A DNA stretch of 64,000 bases, from contig NZ_BMMX01000014.1 in the NCBI RefSeq assembly GCF_014646155.1, positions 93,402 through 157,401 on the forward strand. The letters are read 5' to 3'. The first letter of the stretch is position 1, and each line of letters begins with the position of its first letter. The translations under genes were made by a program, and so were the position numbers. The DNA comes from Mangrovihabitans endophyticus. Its GTDB lineage: Bacteria; Actinomycetota; Actinomycetes; Mycobacteriales; Micromonosporaceae. Below are positions 17,440 to 27,645 of this stretch, piece by piece. Below the pieces are notes generated by a model. That model searched no databases, was not told the origin of the DNA, and saw only the letters and a program-made list of their open reading frames with translations.

Positions 17440-18090
17440 TCACGCCCCCTTCGCGGTGCGTGCGCTCGGCGAGGTGGCCACCAGGTGCGCGGCGGGTTCG
17501 GAATAGTCGATCCCGACGATCCGGGCGTCTTCGAAACGGAACGAGGTCAGGCTGGCCAGGCCGCACTGACGTCGACGCGGGTCGTGCCAGAGCCGCTTGT
17601 GTTCCGCGTACCGGCGCAGCGTCCAGATCGGGAGCTGGTGTGACACGCAGACCGCCTCGTGGCCCTCGGCGACCACCCGGGCGGCCTGCAACGCTGCGAA
17701 CATCCGCTGCGCGATGACCAGGTATGCCTCGCCCCAGGACGGCGTGATCGGGTCGCGCAGCACCCACCAGTGCCGGGGGTTGCCGAACGCCCCGTCGCCC
17801 GCCGAGACCCGCTTGCCCTCGAAGTAGTTGGCGCTCTCGATCAGCCGCACGTCGCTGTCGGTCTCGATGCCGAACTGGGCCGAGATCGGCTCGGCGGTCT
17901 CCTGCGCGCGCTCCAGCGGGCTCGCCACCACGTGCGTGACGTCCCGGTCGGCCAGGGCCTGCGCGGCCGCCTTGGCCATCTGCCGACCCAGTTCGGAGAG
18001 GTGGAAACCGGGCAGCCGGCCGTACAGGATCTTGGTGGGGTTGTGCACCTCGCCGTGCCGCAGCACATGCACCGTGGTCGTGGTGGTCAC
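17440..18090 (-). CDS. Histidine phosphatase family protein
   Basis: A 216-residue phosphoglycerate-mutase-like phosphatase. The catalytic LRHGEVHNP motif lies at residues 9-17, with the phosphohistidine at residue 11. The second-half acid residue region (SPLERAQET) and the late VSHQLPIW (second catalytic His) are present. The substrate is unknown. A GTG start at 18090 overlaps the hemL stop as GTGA. This gene lies between hemL and cytochrome c maturation genes in many actinobacteria, so a linked role is possible, but that is inference. Confidence 0.85.
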   Translation of the reverse strand: MTTTTTVHVLRHGEVHNPTKILYGRLPGFHLSELGRQMAKAAAQALADRDVTHVVASPLERAQETAEPISAQFGIETDSDVRLIESANYFEGKRVSAGDGAFGNPRHWWVLRDPITPSWGEAYLVIAQRMFAALQAARVVAEGHEAVCVSHQLPIWTLRRYAEHKRLWHDPRRRQCGLASLTSFRFEDARIVGIDYSEPAAHLVATSPSARTAKGA

Positions 18091-19454
18091 TGTGCTCCCC
18101 CCGCCCCCGCCGCTGCCGCAGCAGCGGCGTGCGGCAGCGCGGCGTCGATCTGTTCCAGCGCGGCGTCGTCCAGCGCGGTGCTGACGAACCAGGATTCGAA
18201 GGCACTCGGCGGGAGGTACACCCCGCGGGCCAGCATCTCGTGGAAGAACGCCCGGAACGCGGCCGCGTCCTGCGTCTTCGCGCTGGCGTAGTCGGTCACC
18301 TCGGCGTCGGTGAAGAAGATCGAGAACATGTTGCCCGCGTACGACAGGAGGTGCGGCACGCCCGCGCCGGTGAGCGCCGCGGAGGCACGCGCGCCCACCG
18401 TGGTCGCCAGCTCGTCCAGCCGCTTGTAGGCCCCCGCATCGGCCAGCCGCAGACTCGCCAGTCCGGCGGCGCAGGCCAGCGGGTTCCCGGAGAGGGTGCC
18501 GGCCTGATAGACCGGGCCGGCCGGAGCCAGGCGGGACATGATCTCCGCGCGCCCGCCGAAGGCCGCGGCCGGCAGGCCACCGCCCATCACCTTCCCGTAC
18601 GTGTAGAGGTCGGCGTCCGCCGGATCCAGCTCCGACCAGCCGCCCGCGGCGACCCGGAAGCCGGTCATCACCTCGTCGACGATGAGCAGCGCGCCGTGGG
18701 CGTGGGCGATGTCGGCCAGCCGCCGGTTGAACCCGTCGTGGGGCGCGATCACGCCCATGTTGCCGGCCGCGGCCTCGGTGATGATCGCGGCGATGTCGTC
18801 CTGTTCGGCGAACACCGCCTGCACCGCGGCCACGTCGTTGTACGGCAGCACGATCGTCTCGCTCGCCGCCGCCCCGGTCACGCCGGGCGAGTCGGGCAGG
18901 CCCAGGGTGGCCACCCCGGAGCCGGCCGCGGCCAGCAGCGCGTCCACATGTCCGTGGTAGCAGCCGGCGAACTTCACGATGCGGGATCGGCCGGTCCAGC
19001 CGCGGGCCAGGCGGATCGCGGTCATGGTCGCCTCGGTGCCGGAGTTGACCAGGCGCACCTGCTCGGCCGGGACGCGCCGGACGATCTCCTCGGCCAGGTC
19101 CACCTCACCCGCGGTGGGGGTGCCGAAGCTGGTGCCCTGCGACGCGGCGGCCTGCACCGCGGCCACCACGTCGGGCTGGGCGTGGCCGTGGATCAGCGGG
19201 CCCCACGAGCACACCAGGTCGACGTAACGCCGGCCGTCGGCGTCGAACAGCCACGGCCCGGAGCCACGCGTCATGAAGCGCGGCGTGCCGCCCACGGCGC
19301 GGAATGCACGTACGGGTGAGTTGACCCCGCCCGGCACGACGGCTCGGGCGCGGTCGAACAGGGCCTGGGAGGCCGGGGCAGCTTCCGGGTAGGGCAGCCC
19401 GGCGCGGTCGGTGGTGATCACGGCGAATCCCATTCTGTCAGCGGTCTCGCACAT
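18087..19454 (-). CDS. hemL: Glutamate-1-semialdehyde 2,1-aminomutase
   Basis: PLP enzyme that converts glutamate-1-semialdehyde to 5-aminolevulinate in C5-pathway haem synthesis. Motifs include [10 protein letters not shown] near the N-terminus, [38 protein letters not shown] and the PLP-lysine region [17 protein letters not shown]. It has 455 residues from the first ATG; a second in-frame ATG at 19433 gives 448 and is equally possible, since neither has a strong ribosome-binding site. It heads the six-gene operon running to ccsB, so haem supply and cytochrome c assembly are transcribed together. The C-terminus ends in an Ala/Gly run. Confidence 0.93.
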   Translation of the reverse strand: MCETADRMGFAVITTDRAGLPYPEAAPASQALFDRARAVVPGGVNSPVRAFRAVGGTPRFMTRGSGPWLFDADGRRYVDLVCSWGPLIHGHAQPDVVAAVQAAASQGTSFGTPTAGEVDLAEEIVRRVPAEQVRLVNSGTEATMTAIRLARGWTGRSRIVKFAGCYHGHVDALLAAAGSGVATLGLPDSPGVTGAAASETIVLPYNDVAAVQAVFAEQDDIAAIITEAAAGNMGVIAPHDGFNRRLADIAHAHGALLIVDEVMTGFRVAAGGWSELDPADADLYTYGKVMGGGLPAAAFGGRAEIMSRLAPAGPVYQAGTLSGNPLACAAGLASLRLADAGAYKRLDELATTVGARASAALTGAGVPHLLSYAGNMFSIFFTDAEVTDYASAKTQDAAAFRAFFHEMLARGVYLPPSAFESWFVSTALDDAALEQIDAALPHAAAAAAAGAGGAQ

Positions 19455-19525
19455 ACAGCCTGACAGCCGCGCCTTCCGTCGCGCCCGGCAGGCCGGACCC
19501 GGCGGGTCGCGATAGGCTCAAGTGC

Positions 19526-19852
19526 GTGGAGCGAGCCGAGCTGTCCATCAAGGTTCAGCGCGCCCCGGATGAGGTCGTCTTCCACCTCGCCGGGGAGATC
19601 GACGTGCTCACCGTCACCGAGCTGTCCACGCTGGTGAACAACGTGCTCACCGAGCCGCCCGCCCGCATCGTGCTGGACATGGACGGCGTCACGTTCTGCG
19701 ACTCGCAGGGTCTGGGCACCCTGGTGGTGCTCAGCCGCAAGGCGCAACACGCCCGCACCGTGCTGGCGCTGGCCAACGTGGGCGACTTCCTGCTTCGTGT
19801 GCTGGACATCACGGGCCTCCGTTCCGCCCTGATGATTTCCACCACCACCTGA
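19526..19852 (+). CDS. STAS-domain anti-sigma factor antagonist
   Basis: A single STAS domain protein of 108 residues (SpoIIAA/RsbV type). The phosphorylation site lies in FCDSQGLGTLV, at Ser60. Such proteins, when unphosphorylated, bind an RsbW-type kinase and release a sigma factor; here the kinase is not adjacent. GTG start at 19526. It is divergent from hemL and convergent with the response regulator gene. Candidate partners in the window are the ATPase domains encoded at 25.0 kb and 34.6-36.0 kb. Confidence 0.87.
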   Translation: MERAELSIKVQRAPDEVVFHLAGEIDVLTVTELSTLVNNVLTEPPARIVLDMDGVTFCDSQGLGTLVVLSRKAQHARTVLALANVGDFLLRVLDITGLRSALMISTTT

Positions 19853-19896
19853 GCGTTCTCTGGCAGTCGCGGCCCCGGCTTCGGTGGTCGTCGCCG

Positions 19897-20445
19897 TCAC
19901 GCCCCCCAGCGTGCCTTCTCCAGCAGGTCGAGCGCCTGCGCCGCGGCGTTGTCGCCGCCCGAGCGCAGCACCCGGGTGGCCTCGTCCACGGTGTCGGTGA
20001 GCTTCTGCCATTGCAGGTCCCGCTCGCGCGTCGCCTCCGCGTGCATCTTGAGCTGCTGGGTCTTGGTCCACAACTCGACGAAGACGGACACCTTGGCACG
20101 CAACACCCACGGATCGAACGGTTTGGTGAGGTAATCCACCGCGCCGACCGCGTAGCCGCGCAGGGCGAGCTGCGCGTCGCGGTCGGCGGCGGTGAGGAAC
20201 AGGATCGGGACGTGCCGGGTGCGCTCGCGGCGCTTGATGTGTCCCGCCGTCTCGAAGCCGTCCATGCCGGGCATCTGTGCGTCCAGCAGGATCACCGCGA
20301 AGTCGTCGGTGAGGAGCTGCTTCAGCGCTTCCTCGCCGCTGCCGACGGCAACCGGATGGACAGGCAGGCCCTGCAAGATGGCCTCCAGCGCGACGAGGTT
20401 GTCACGCCGGTCGTCCACCAGCAGCGCCTTGGCCCGGTCAACCAC
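19897..20445 (-). CDS. Response regulator with receiver domain and coiled-coil tail
   Basis: A 182-residue protein. The receiver domain covers residues about 6-122, with acidic pocket DD at 11-12, the phospho-acceptor Asp55 in LLDAQMPGMDG and the conserved Lys in YLTKPFDP. The remaining 60 residues are helical and hydrophilic, without a DNA-binding or enzyme domain. Its start overlaps the end of the poly-HAMP kinase gene by 8 bases, so the two are translated together and this is probably its output or a phosphate shuttle. Confidence 0.87.
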   Translation of the reverse strand: MVDRAKALLVDDRRDNLVALEAILQGLPVHPVAVGSGEEALKQLLTDDFAVILLDAQMPGMDGFETAGHIKRRERTRHVPILFLTAADRDAQLALRGYAVGAVDYLTKPFDPWVLRAKVSVFVELWTKTQQLKMHAEATRERDLQWQKLTDTVDEATRVLRSGGDNAAAQALDLLEKARWGA

Positions 20446-23400
20446 GCTCTGCCTCCTCCGCGGGCGTGACCCAGCGAGCCATCAGTTCGATCAGCTCGTC
20501 CAGGTCCACCGGCTTGGTGATGTAGTCGCTCGCACCGGCGGCGATGGCCGACTCCCGGTCGCCGGGCATCGCCTTGGCCGTGAGGAAGACTACCGGCAGG
20601 TCCTGGAAGCGCTGATTGCGCCGGATGCCCCGGGTCGTCTCATAACCGTCCTGATCCGGCATCATCGCGTCCATCAGCACAATGTCCACTTCCGGATGTT
20701 CCGCCAGGAGACGTACGCCGTCCACGCCGTTGTCGCTGTAGAGCACCGTCAGCCCGTGCATCTCCAGGGCGCTGGTCAGGGCGAACACGTTCCGCACGTC
20801 GTCGTCGATGATCAGCACCGTGATGCCGTCCAGGTGCCGGCCGCCGGCCGCGGTGGCCTCGTCCTCGGCGCCGGCCACCACCGGCGGCGACGGCTGGGAC
20901 ACCGGCGGGCTCCACGTCTGCGGCGGCGCGACCGGGGCGGGCGACACCGCTGCGGCGGCACCCGGCGCCACCAGCGAGAGCGGCGCGGTCATTGCCATCG
21001 GCGCCGCCGAGGGCCCCATGACCGTGGCCGTCGCGCTGATCGTGTCCGGGATCTGGACGTCCGGCATGTAGAGCGTGAAGGTCGACCCCTCCCCCGGCTC
21101 GGACGACACCGTGATGGTGCCGCCCAGCAGCGCGGCGAACTCCCGGCTGATCGACAGCCCCAGGCCGGTGCCGCCGAACTTGCGGGTGGTGGTGCCGTCC
21201 GCCTGCTGGAACGGCTCGAAGATGATCGCCAGCTTCTCGTCCGAGATGCCGATGCCGGTGTCGCCCACCGCGAACGCCACCACGTGCTGCGCGGTGGACA
21301 GGGACGCCACATCGAACTCGGTCCCCGGCGGCGCCGGGTAGATGCTCAACGTGACCGCGCCGTGGTCGGTGAACTTGACCGCGTTGGAGAGCAGGTTGCG
21401 CAGGATCTGCTGGAGACGCTGCCCGTCGGTGACGATCGCCTCGGGCAGATCCGGCGAGATGTCCACCCGGAACTCCAGGCCCTTCTGCTCGGCCTGTGGC
21501 GCGAACGCCTGTTCCACGTAGCTGCTCACGCCCTCGAAGTCGATCCGGTCCGGATCCACGTCCATCCGGCCCGCCTCGATCTTGGAAAGGTCGAGGATGT
21601 CGTCGATCAGCGACAGCAGGTCGGAGCCGGCGCTGTAGATGGTCCGGGCGAACTCGATCTGCTTGTCGGTCAGGTTCTGGTCCGAGTTGTCCGCCAGCAG
21701 GCGGGCCAACAGGAGCAGCGAGTTGAGCGGCGTACGCAGCTCGTGGCTCATGTTGGCGAGGAACTCCGACTTGTAGGCGCTGGCCCGGGAAAGCTGCTGC
21801 GCCTTCTCCTCCAAGCCGATCCGGGCCAGTTCGATCTCCCGGTTCTTGGTCTCGATGTTGCCCTTCTGCGCGCTCAGCAGTTGCGCCTTGTCTTCCAGCT
21901 CGGCGTTGGTGCGCTGCAGCTCGGCCGACTGGTCCTGCATCTCGCGCGCCAGCCGTTGCGACTGGGAGAGCAGTTCCTCGGTGCGGCGATTGGCCTGGAT
22001 CGTGTTGAGCGCCACCCCGATGGTGGCGACCAGCCGTTCCAGGAACGTGAGGTGCAGCCCGGAGAAGTCGGCCACCGAGGCGAACTCGATCACCCCGAGC
22101 ATCTCGCCCTCGAACAGCACCGGAAGCACGACCAGATCGTTCGGCGGCATCGACATGAGCCCGGAACGCATGGTGAGCACTCCGTCCATGGTCGCCCGCA
22201 CCCGGATCGTGCGGCGGGAGACCGCGGCCTGCCCGACCAGGCCCTCGCCCGGCCCGAACGTGACGTCGTGATGGCGCGCCACGTATCCGTACGAGGCGCA
22301 CAACCTCAGCCGCATCACGGCTTCCTCATGGTCCACCATGAAGAAGGCGCCGAGCTGGGCGTCCACCAGCGGTGTCACCTCAGTCATGATCATCCGGCAG
22401 ACCTCGCCAAGGTCCCGCTGGCCCTGCAACAGGCCGCCGATGCGGGCGAGGTTGGAGTCCAGCCAGCCCTGCTCCGCGTTCGCCTTGGTGGTGTCGCGCA
22501 GCGTGACGATCATCTGGTTGATGTTGTCCTTCAGCTCCGCGACCTCGCCCTGCGCCTCGACGGCGACGCTCTGCGTCAGGTCGCCACGGGTCACCGAGGT
22601 GGACACCCCGGCGATCGCCCGCAACTGGATGGTCAGCGTGGCGGCGAGCTGGTTCACGTTGTCGGTGAGGTCCTGCCACGTACCGGAAACGCCCTTGACC
22701 TGGGCCTGACCACCGAGCTTGCCCTCGATGCCCACCTCGCGCGCCACCCGCGTGACCTCGGTGGCGAAGCTCTGTAGCTGATCCACCATGGTGTTGACGG
22801 TGTCCTTCAGCTTGAGGATCTCGCCCTGCGCGTCCACGGTGATCTTCTGCGACAGGTCACCCTGCGCCACCGCCGTGGTGACCGAGGCGATGTTGCGCAC
22901 CTGAGCGGTCAGGTTCGACGCCATGCCGTTCACGTTGTCGGTCAGGTCCCGCCACGTGCCCGCCACACCCCGCACCTGCGCCTGACCACCGAGCTTGCCC
23001 TCGGTGCCCACCTCACGCGCGACACGGGTGACCTCGTCGGCGAACGACGAGAGCTGATCCACCATCGTGTTGACGGTGTCCTTCAGCTCCAGAATCTCGC
23101 CCTGCGCCGCCACGGTGATCTTCTGCGACAGATCACCCTTGGCCACCGCCGTGGAGACCTGAGCGATGTTGCGCACCTGAGCGGTCAGGTTCGACGCCAT
23201 GCCGTTCACGTTGTCGGTCAGGTCCCGCCACGTGCCCGCCACACCCCGCACCTGCGCCTGACCACCGAGCTTGCCCTCGGTGCCCACCTCACGCGCCACC
23301 CGCGCCACCTCGTCGGCGAACGACGAGAGCTGATCCACCATCGTGTTGACGGTGTTCTTCAGCTCCAGAATCTCGCCGCGCGCATCGACCGTGATCTTCT

Positions 23401-24895
23401 GCGACAGATCGCCCTTGGCCGTCGCGGTGGTCACCAGGGCGATGTTGCGCACCTGGCTGGTCAGGTTCGAGGCCATGTAGTTGACGTTGTCGGTGAGGTC
23501 TCGCCACGTACCGGAAACGCCCTTGACCTGGGCCTGACCACCGAGCTTGCCCTCGATTCCGACCTCGCGCGCCACCCGGGTCACCTCGTCGGCGAACGAC
23601 GAGAGCTGATCCACCATCGTGTTCATGGTGTTCTTCAGCTCCAGAATCTCGCCGCGGGCGTCCACGGTGATCTTCTGCGACAGGTCGCCCTTGGCCACCG
23701 CCGTGGAGACCTGTGAGATGTTGCGCACCTGGTCGGTCAGGTTGGCGGCCAACTGGTTGACGTTCTCGGTGAGGTCCCGCCACGTACCGGAAACGCCGCG
23801 CACTTGCGCCTGACCGCCGAGCCGGCCCAGCGTGCCCACCTCACGCGCGACGCGGGTGACCTCGTCGGCGAACGACGAGAGCTGATCCACCATCGTGTTG
23901 ACGGTGTCCTTCAGCTCCAGAATCTCGCCCTGCGCCGCCACGGTGATCTTCTGCGACAGATCACCCTTGGCCACCGCCGTGGAGACCTGAGCGATGTTGC
24001 GCACCTGAGCGGTCAGGTTCGACGCCATCGAGTTCACCGAGTCGGTGAGGTCCTTCCAGGTGCCGGCCACGTTCGGCACGTCGGCCTGGCCGCCCAGCTT
24101 GCCTTCGGTGCCGACCTCACGGGCCACCCGGGTGACCTGCTCGGCGAACAATCGCAGGGTGTCGGTGAGGGCGTTCATCGTGTCAGCCAGCTCCGCGACC
24201 TCGCCGCTAGCCGATACGGTGATCTTCTGCGACAGATCACCGCGGGCCATGGCGGTCGCCACCTGCGAGATCGACCGCACCTGGTGGGTCAGGTTGGAGG
24301 CCATCGTGTTCACCGAGTCGGTGAGGTCCTTCCAGGTGCCGGCCACTCCCCGGACGTCCGCCTGGCCGCCCAGCTCACCCTTGGTGCCCACGTCGCGGGC
24401 CATCCGGGTGACCTCGTCGGCGAACGACGACAGTTGGTCGACCATGGTGTTGACGGTGCGACCGATGCGCAGGAACTCGCCGCGTAGCGGTCGGCCGTCC
24501 ATCTCCAGCGCCATGTGCTGCGACAGGTCGCCCTGGGCTACCGCGACGATGACGCGGGAGATCTCGCTGGTCGGCCGGCCCAGATCGTCGATCAGGGAGT
24601 TGACCGAGCGGACACTCTCCGCCCAGGAACCGTCCAGGCCCTCCTCATCCAGGCGTTCCGTCAGCCGGCCGTCCCGACCGACGATGCGACTGATCCGCCT
24701 GAGGTCCAGATTCTGCCGCTCCTGCAGCGAGACGACCTCGTTGAACGCGTCGGCGACCTCGGCGGCCACGCCGGACCGCCGGGGCAGCCGAACCTTGAGG
24801 TCGCCGCGCCGGACCCGTCGCAGCGCGTCGGCGAGTTCGCCGAGCAGGGCGGTCTCGTCGGTAGAGCCGACACTGACCTTCTCCGCTGCCGTCAT
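20438..24895 (-). CDS. Soluble poly-HAMP hybrid histidine kinase
   Basis: A 1485-residue hybrid sensor kinase. Residues about 15-790 are a HAMP array: nine segments begin with GDLSQ-like cores (for example GDLSQKITV...GEILELK), and seven alternating segments carry LGGQAxVxGVxGTWxDLT. The period is 92 residues. A GAF domain (about 815-965), a coiled coil (about 970-1035), HisKA (His1051 in [11 protein letters not shown]), HATPase (G1 GDTGIGI, G2 [10 protein letters not shown]), an Ala/Pro linker and a C-terminal receiver (Asp1409 in [11 protein letters not shown]) follow. No membrane segment is present, so it is cytosolic. The HAMP repeats closely recall fungal group III kinases (Nik1/Os-1). 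ATG with upstream GAGGAAAGC. All catalytic residues are intact. Confidence 0.92.
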   Translation of the reverse strand: MTAAEKVSVGSTDETALLGELADALRRVRRGDLKVRLPRRSGVAAEVADAFNEVVSLQERQNLDLRRISRIVGRDGRLTERLDEEGLDGSWAESVRSVNSLIDDLGRPTSEISRVIVAVAQGDLSQHMALEMDGRPLRGEFLRIGRTVNTMVDQLSSFADEVTRMARDVGTKGELGGQADVRGVAGTWKDLTDSVNTMASNLTHQVRSISQVATAMARGDLSQKITVSASGEVAELADTMNALTDTLRLFAEQVTRVAREVGTEGKLGGQADVPNVAGTWKDLTDSVNSMASNLTAQVRNIAQVSTAVAKGDLSQKITVAAQGEILELKDTVNTMVDQLSSFADEVTRVAREVGTLGRLGGQAQVRGVSGTWRDLTENVNQLAANLTDQVRNISQVSTAVAKGDLSQKITVDARGEILELKNTMNTMVDQLSSFADEVTRVAREVGIEGKLGGQAQVKGVSGTWRDLTDNVNYMASNLTSQVRNIALVTTATAKGDLSQKITVDARGEILELKNTVNTMVDQLSSFADEVARVAREVGTEGKLGGQAQVRGVAGTWRDLTDNVNGMASNLTAQVRNIAQVSTAVAKGDLSQKITVAAQGEILELKDTVNTMVDQLSSFADEVTRVAREVGTEGKLGGQAQVRGVAGTWRDLTDNVNGMASNLTAQVRNIASVTTAVAQGDLSQKITVDAQGEILKLKDTVNTMVDQLQSFATEVTRVAREVGIEGKLGGQAQVKGVSGTWQDLTDNVNQLAATLTIQLRAIAGVSTSVTRGDLTQSVAVEAQGEVAELKDNINQMIVTLRDTTKANAEQGWLDSNLARIGGLLQGQRDLGEVCRMIMTEVTPLVDAQLGAFFMVDHEEAVMRLRLCASYGYVARHHDVTFGPGEGLVGQAAVSRRTIRVRATMDGVLTMRSGLMSMPPNDLVVLPVLFEGEMLGVIEFASVADFSGLHLTFLERLVATIGVALNTIQANRRTEELLSQSQRLAREMQDQSAELQRTNAELEDKAQLLSAQKGNIETKNREIELARIGLEEKAQQLSRASAYKSEFLANMSHELRTPLNSLLLLARLLADNSDQNLTDKQIEFARTIYSAGSDLLSLIDDILDLSKIEAGRMDVDPDRIDFEGVSSYVEQAFAPQAEQKGLEFRVDISPDLPEAIVTDGQRLQQILRNLLSNAVKFTDHGAVTLSIYPAPPGTEFDVASLSTAQHVVAFAVGDTGIGISDEKLAIIFEPFQQADGTTTRKFGGTGLGLSISREFAALLGGTITVSSEPGEGSTFTLYMPDVQIPDTISATATVMGPSAAPMAMTAPLSLVAPGAAAAVSPAPVAPPQTWSPPVSQPSPPVVAGAEDEATAAGGRHLDGITVLIIDDDVRNVFALTSALEMHGLTVLYSDNGVDGVRLLAEHPEVDIVLMDAMMPDQDGYETTRGIRRNQRFQDLPVVFLTAKAMPGDRESAIAAGASDYITKPVDLDELIELMARWVTPAEEAERG
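22640..24470 (-). repeat. 276-base internal repeats encoding the HAMP array
   Basis: The DNA repeats with a 276-base period (92 codons). For example, the segment gcgatgttgcgcacctg recurs at 22887 and 23163, and again further along with single-base changes. Blocks such as acggtgatcttctgcgacag appear in every unit. Two adjacent units (about 22890-23170 and 23165-23440) are almost identical in sequence, which points to recent duplication or gene conversion and makes this stretch prone to copy-number change and assembly error. Confidence 0.88.
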
Positions 24896-25030
24896 GCTTT
24901 CCTCACTCGCTGTCGTTTGCTAGGGACTCGGTGTGATTTTTTCTCGGGGCGTTTCATCATCTCTCGATTGCGCTAGTCAATGCGAGGCACGGCTTTGTGG
25001 ATCCACCCGAAAACACGAGAGGATGCATGC

Positions 25031-27040
25031 GTGTCCGTGGAGACGGGAGAGGCTGTGACGGGCGGTCTGGTCCGTCGGGTGCGCCTGCCCAACGACCGCC
25101 GCACCCCGGCGGCGGCGCGGGCCCTGGTGCGCTCGATGATCGAGGAAGCCGGCCTGGACGCCCTTCTCAATGAGGCGCTGCTGCTGACCACCGAGCTGTC
25201 CACCAACGCCGTGGTGCACGCCGGCACCGAGCTCGACATGGAGGTCGCCGCCGATCCCGACGGGCTCACCGTCACGGTCACCGACTTCGCCCCCGGGCCG
25301 GTGGAACAGCTCGCGGTGGGACCGCGCAACGACTCCTTCGACATCGGCGAAGTCGCCGAGCGCGGTCGCGGCCTGCTGCTCGTCGACCACTTCGCCAGCC
25401 GGTGGGGCACCGTGCACGAGGGTGCCGGCAAGGGCGTGTGGTTCCGGCTGGAGCACGGCGCGGACGCGTCAGCGCTGACCGTGCCCGCCATCGGCGCCAC
25501 CCCGGACGCGGCCGCGCCGAGCGTCGGCTCGCTCACCGCGCTGCTGCAGATCGCCCCGGACGAGGGACTGGCCGAGTTCGCCACCGACCTGCTGGCCCGC
25601 CTCACCCACCTGACCGGTGCGGCCGGCGGCGTGGTCCGCCTGGACCGCGGCGACGGCATGGGCATCCAGCAACTGGCCCGGCACGGCCGCTCCCCCCGCG
25701 ACGACGCGCCGGTGGTCCGCCTGCCGCTGAGCGTGCAACGTCCGTACGCCGGAGAGCTGGAACTGGACGCCTCGCCGGACGGCTACGCCCTGCCGCTGGC
25801 CGCCCTGGTCACCGAGCGGCTCTCGCTGCACGTGGAGAACGACCGGTTGCGCCTGGCCGACCGGCGCCGACAGACGTGGCTGACGTTTCTCGCCGAGGCG
25901 AGCGAACTGCTCGCGCAGTCCCTCGACGTCAACCTCACCATGGCGCTGATCCCGCAGCTCGTGGTGCCGCGGCTGGGCCAGTGGTGCGCGGTGCACACCA
26001 CCGACGCGTGGGGACGGCTCCAGCTCGCCGCCGCGACGCACGCCGACGAGGCCCTGCTGGCCCAGCTCTACGACCAGCTCGCCGAGACCGGGCCGGAGTC
26101 GGTGCTGGGCCGGCTGGAAGAGGCGTCCCGGCTCGGCACACAGGTCGTCTTCGGCACCCCGTCGGAGGGCTTCGCCGTCCCGCTTGTCGCCCGCGGGCAG
26201 CGCCTGGGCACGCTCGCCGTCGGGCGGCATGCCACCCATCGGCACGAGGCCGACGAGGTGGCCGTGCTGGAGGACGTGGCCCGGCGCGCCGCACTGGCCA
26301 TCGACAACGCCCGGATCCACGACGAACGGCACAAGGTCGCCCGCACCCTGCAGGCGTCGCTGCTGCCGCCCGCCCTGCCGCACGTCGCGGGTGTGGGTTT
26401 CGCAGCGGAATACGTGCCCACCGGCTCCGAGGTCGGCGGCGACTTCTACGACGTGGTCCCGTCCGGCGACGGCTGGACCGTGGTGGTCGGCGACGTCTCC
26501 GGCAAGGGCGTGCAGGCGGCCACGGTCACCGGCCTGGTCCGTGACGTCATCCGGATCCTTGTCGACGACGGCAAGCCGATGGCCGAGATCCTGGAGCGGG
26601 TCAACCGCACCCTCGTGCAGCGCGGCGGCGGGCGATACTGCACGCTCGCCCTGGCCTCGGTGGAACGCTCCGACGCCGACCTCGCCGTCTGCCTGCACCT
26701 GGCCGGGCACGACCGGGCCGTGATGGTCCGCGCCGACGGCAAGGCGGCCTTCGTCGGCGAGGGCGGTACGGCGCTCGGCCTGCTCGACACCATCGTCTCG
26801 CCGGACACCAAGATCGTGCTGCAACCCGGCGACTCGCTCATCTTCTACACCGACGGAGTCACCGAACGTCGCCGCGGCCGGGAACTCTTCGGCACCGCAC
26901 GGCTCCGTGAGGCCGCCGCGCCGCTGGCCGGCTACCCGGCCGACGTGATGGCCGCCCGGCTGCGCACCACCACGATCAACTTCTCGGTCGAAGAGCCCCG
27001 CGATGACATAGCGATACTCGTTTTGCGTAACGATCTGTAA
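25031..27040 (+). CDS. RsbW-like ATPase fused to GAF domains and SpoIIE phosphatase
   Basis: A 669-residue cytosolic regulator with two opposing activities in one chain. Residues about 15-140 are an RsbW-type histidine-kinase-like ATPase (N-box ELSTNAVVHA, G2-like ERGRGLLLVDHF). One or two GAF-like segments span about 165-270 and 285-440. The SpoIIE/PP2C phosphatase domain (about 465-669) has EVGGDFYD, GDVSGKGVQAA, FYTDGVTE and EEPRDDIAIL, so all metal ligands are present. Such proteins can phosphorylate and dephosphorylate STAS antagonists. A GTG at 25031 with GAGAGG about 9 bases upstream is preferred over the in-frame 24980 start. It is divergent from the poly-HAMP kinase. Confidence 0.87.
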   Translation: MSVETGEAVTGGLVRRVRLPNDRRTPAAARALVRSMIEEAGLDALLNEALLLTTELSTNAVVHAGTELDMEVAADPDGLTVTVTDFAPGPVEQLAVGPRNDSFDIGEVAERGRGLLLVDHFASRWGTVHEGAGKGVWFRLEHGADASALTVPAIGATPDAAAPSVGSLTALLQIAPDEGLAEFATDLLARLTHLTGAAGGVVRLDRGDGMGIQQLARHGRSPRDDAPVVRLPLSVQRPYAGELELDASPDGYALPLAALVTERLSLHVENDRLRLADRRRQTWLTFLAEASELLAQSLDVNLTMALIPQLVVPRLGQWCAVHTTDAWGRLQLAAATHADEALLAQLYDQLAETGPESVLGRLEEASRLGTQVVFGTPSEGFAVPLVARGQRLGTLAVGRHATHRHEADEVAVLEDVARRAALAIDNARIHDERHKVARTLQASLLPPALPHVAGVGFAAEYVPTGSEVGGDFYDVVPSGDGWTVVVGDVSGKGVQAATVTGLVRDVIRILVDDGKPMAEILERVNRTLVQRGGGRYCTLALASVERSDADLAVCLHLAGHDRAVMVRADGKAAFVGEGGTALGLLDTIVSPDTKIVLQPGDSLIFYTDGVTERRRGRELFGTARLREAAAPLAGYPADVMAARLRTTTINFSVEEPRDDIAILVLRNDL

Positions 27041-27051
27041 CATTGGCGCTC

Positions 27052-27645
27052 GTGCGTATGACAAAACACGGGCACGCCTGCGTCCGGCTCTCCGCCGAGG
27101 GCCGGGTCCTCGTCGTCGACCCGGGCGCCTGGAGCCCCGACGTGCCCCTCGACGACGCCGACGCGGTGCTCGTCACCCACGAACACGCCGACCACGTCGA
27201 CGCGGCACGCGTGGCCCGCCTCGGCATCCCGGTGTTCGCCCCCGCGGACGCGCGGATCCCCGGGTTGGAGACCATCGGCGTGCGAGCCGGCGAGGAGTTC
27301 ACCGCAGCGGGTTTCCGAGTACGCGCGGTAGGCGGGCGCCACGCCGAGATCACCGATGGTGAGCCGGACTGCGCCAACCTCGGGTACGTGGTGGACGGCG
27401 ACTTCTACCACCCGGGCGACTCCCTGCACGTACCCGAGGTCGCGGTGCGCACGCTGGCGATCCCGGCGCAGGCATCGTGGTTCAAAATGGGCGAGGCGAT
27501 CAGTTTCGCGCGGGCGGTGGCGCCGGAGCGCAGCTTCGCGATCCACGACGGACAGGTGAACGAGCGTGGCCTGGCGAGCGTGAACGGATGGCTGGGCGAG
27601 AACGCGCGTGGTTACCGATACTTGGCCCCAGGCGAGACCCTCTGA
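27052..27645 (+). CDS. MBL-fold metallohydrolase
   Basis: A 197-residue metallo-beta-lactamase-fold hydrolase. The zinc motif HEHADH lies at about residues 44-49, with further ligands likely in GGRHAEI and HPGDSLHV and a terminal IHDGQVNE. It resembles the UPF0173/UlaG-like group of short MBL proteins; substrate unknown. It starts 11 bases after the phosphatase stop and is probably co-transcribed. The GTG at 27052 gives the usual N-terminus (MRMTKHGHACVRL); the TTG at 27043 is less likely. A repeat-rich convergent region follows. Confidence 0.83.
   Translation: MRMTKHGHACVRLSAEGRVLVVDPGAWSPDVPLDDADAVLVTHEHADHVDAARVARLGIPVFAPADARIPGLETIGVRAGEEFTAAGFRVRAVGGRHAEITDGEPDCANLGYVVDGDFYHPGDSLHVPEVAVRTLAIPAQASWFKMGEAISFARAVAPERSFAIHDGQVNERGLASVNGWLGENARGYRYLAPGETL

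Noticed and set aside
20192..22777. 861-codon open frame antisense to the poly-HAMP kinase
   Set aside because: It is the mirror of the kinase repeats, rich in His, Arg and Gly, with no domain; the kinase frame has all catalytic motifs.
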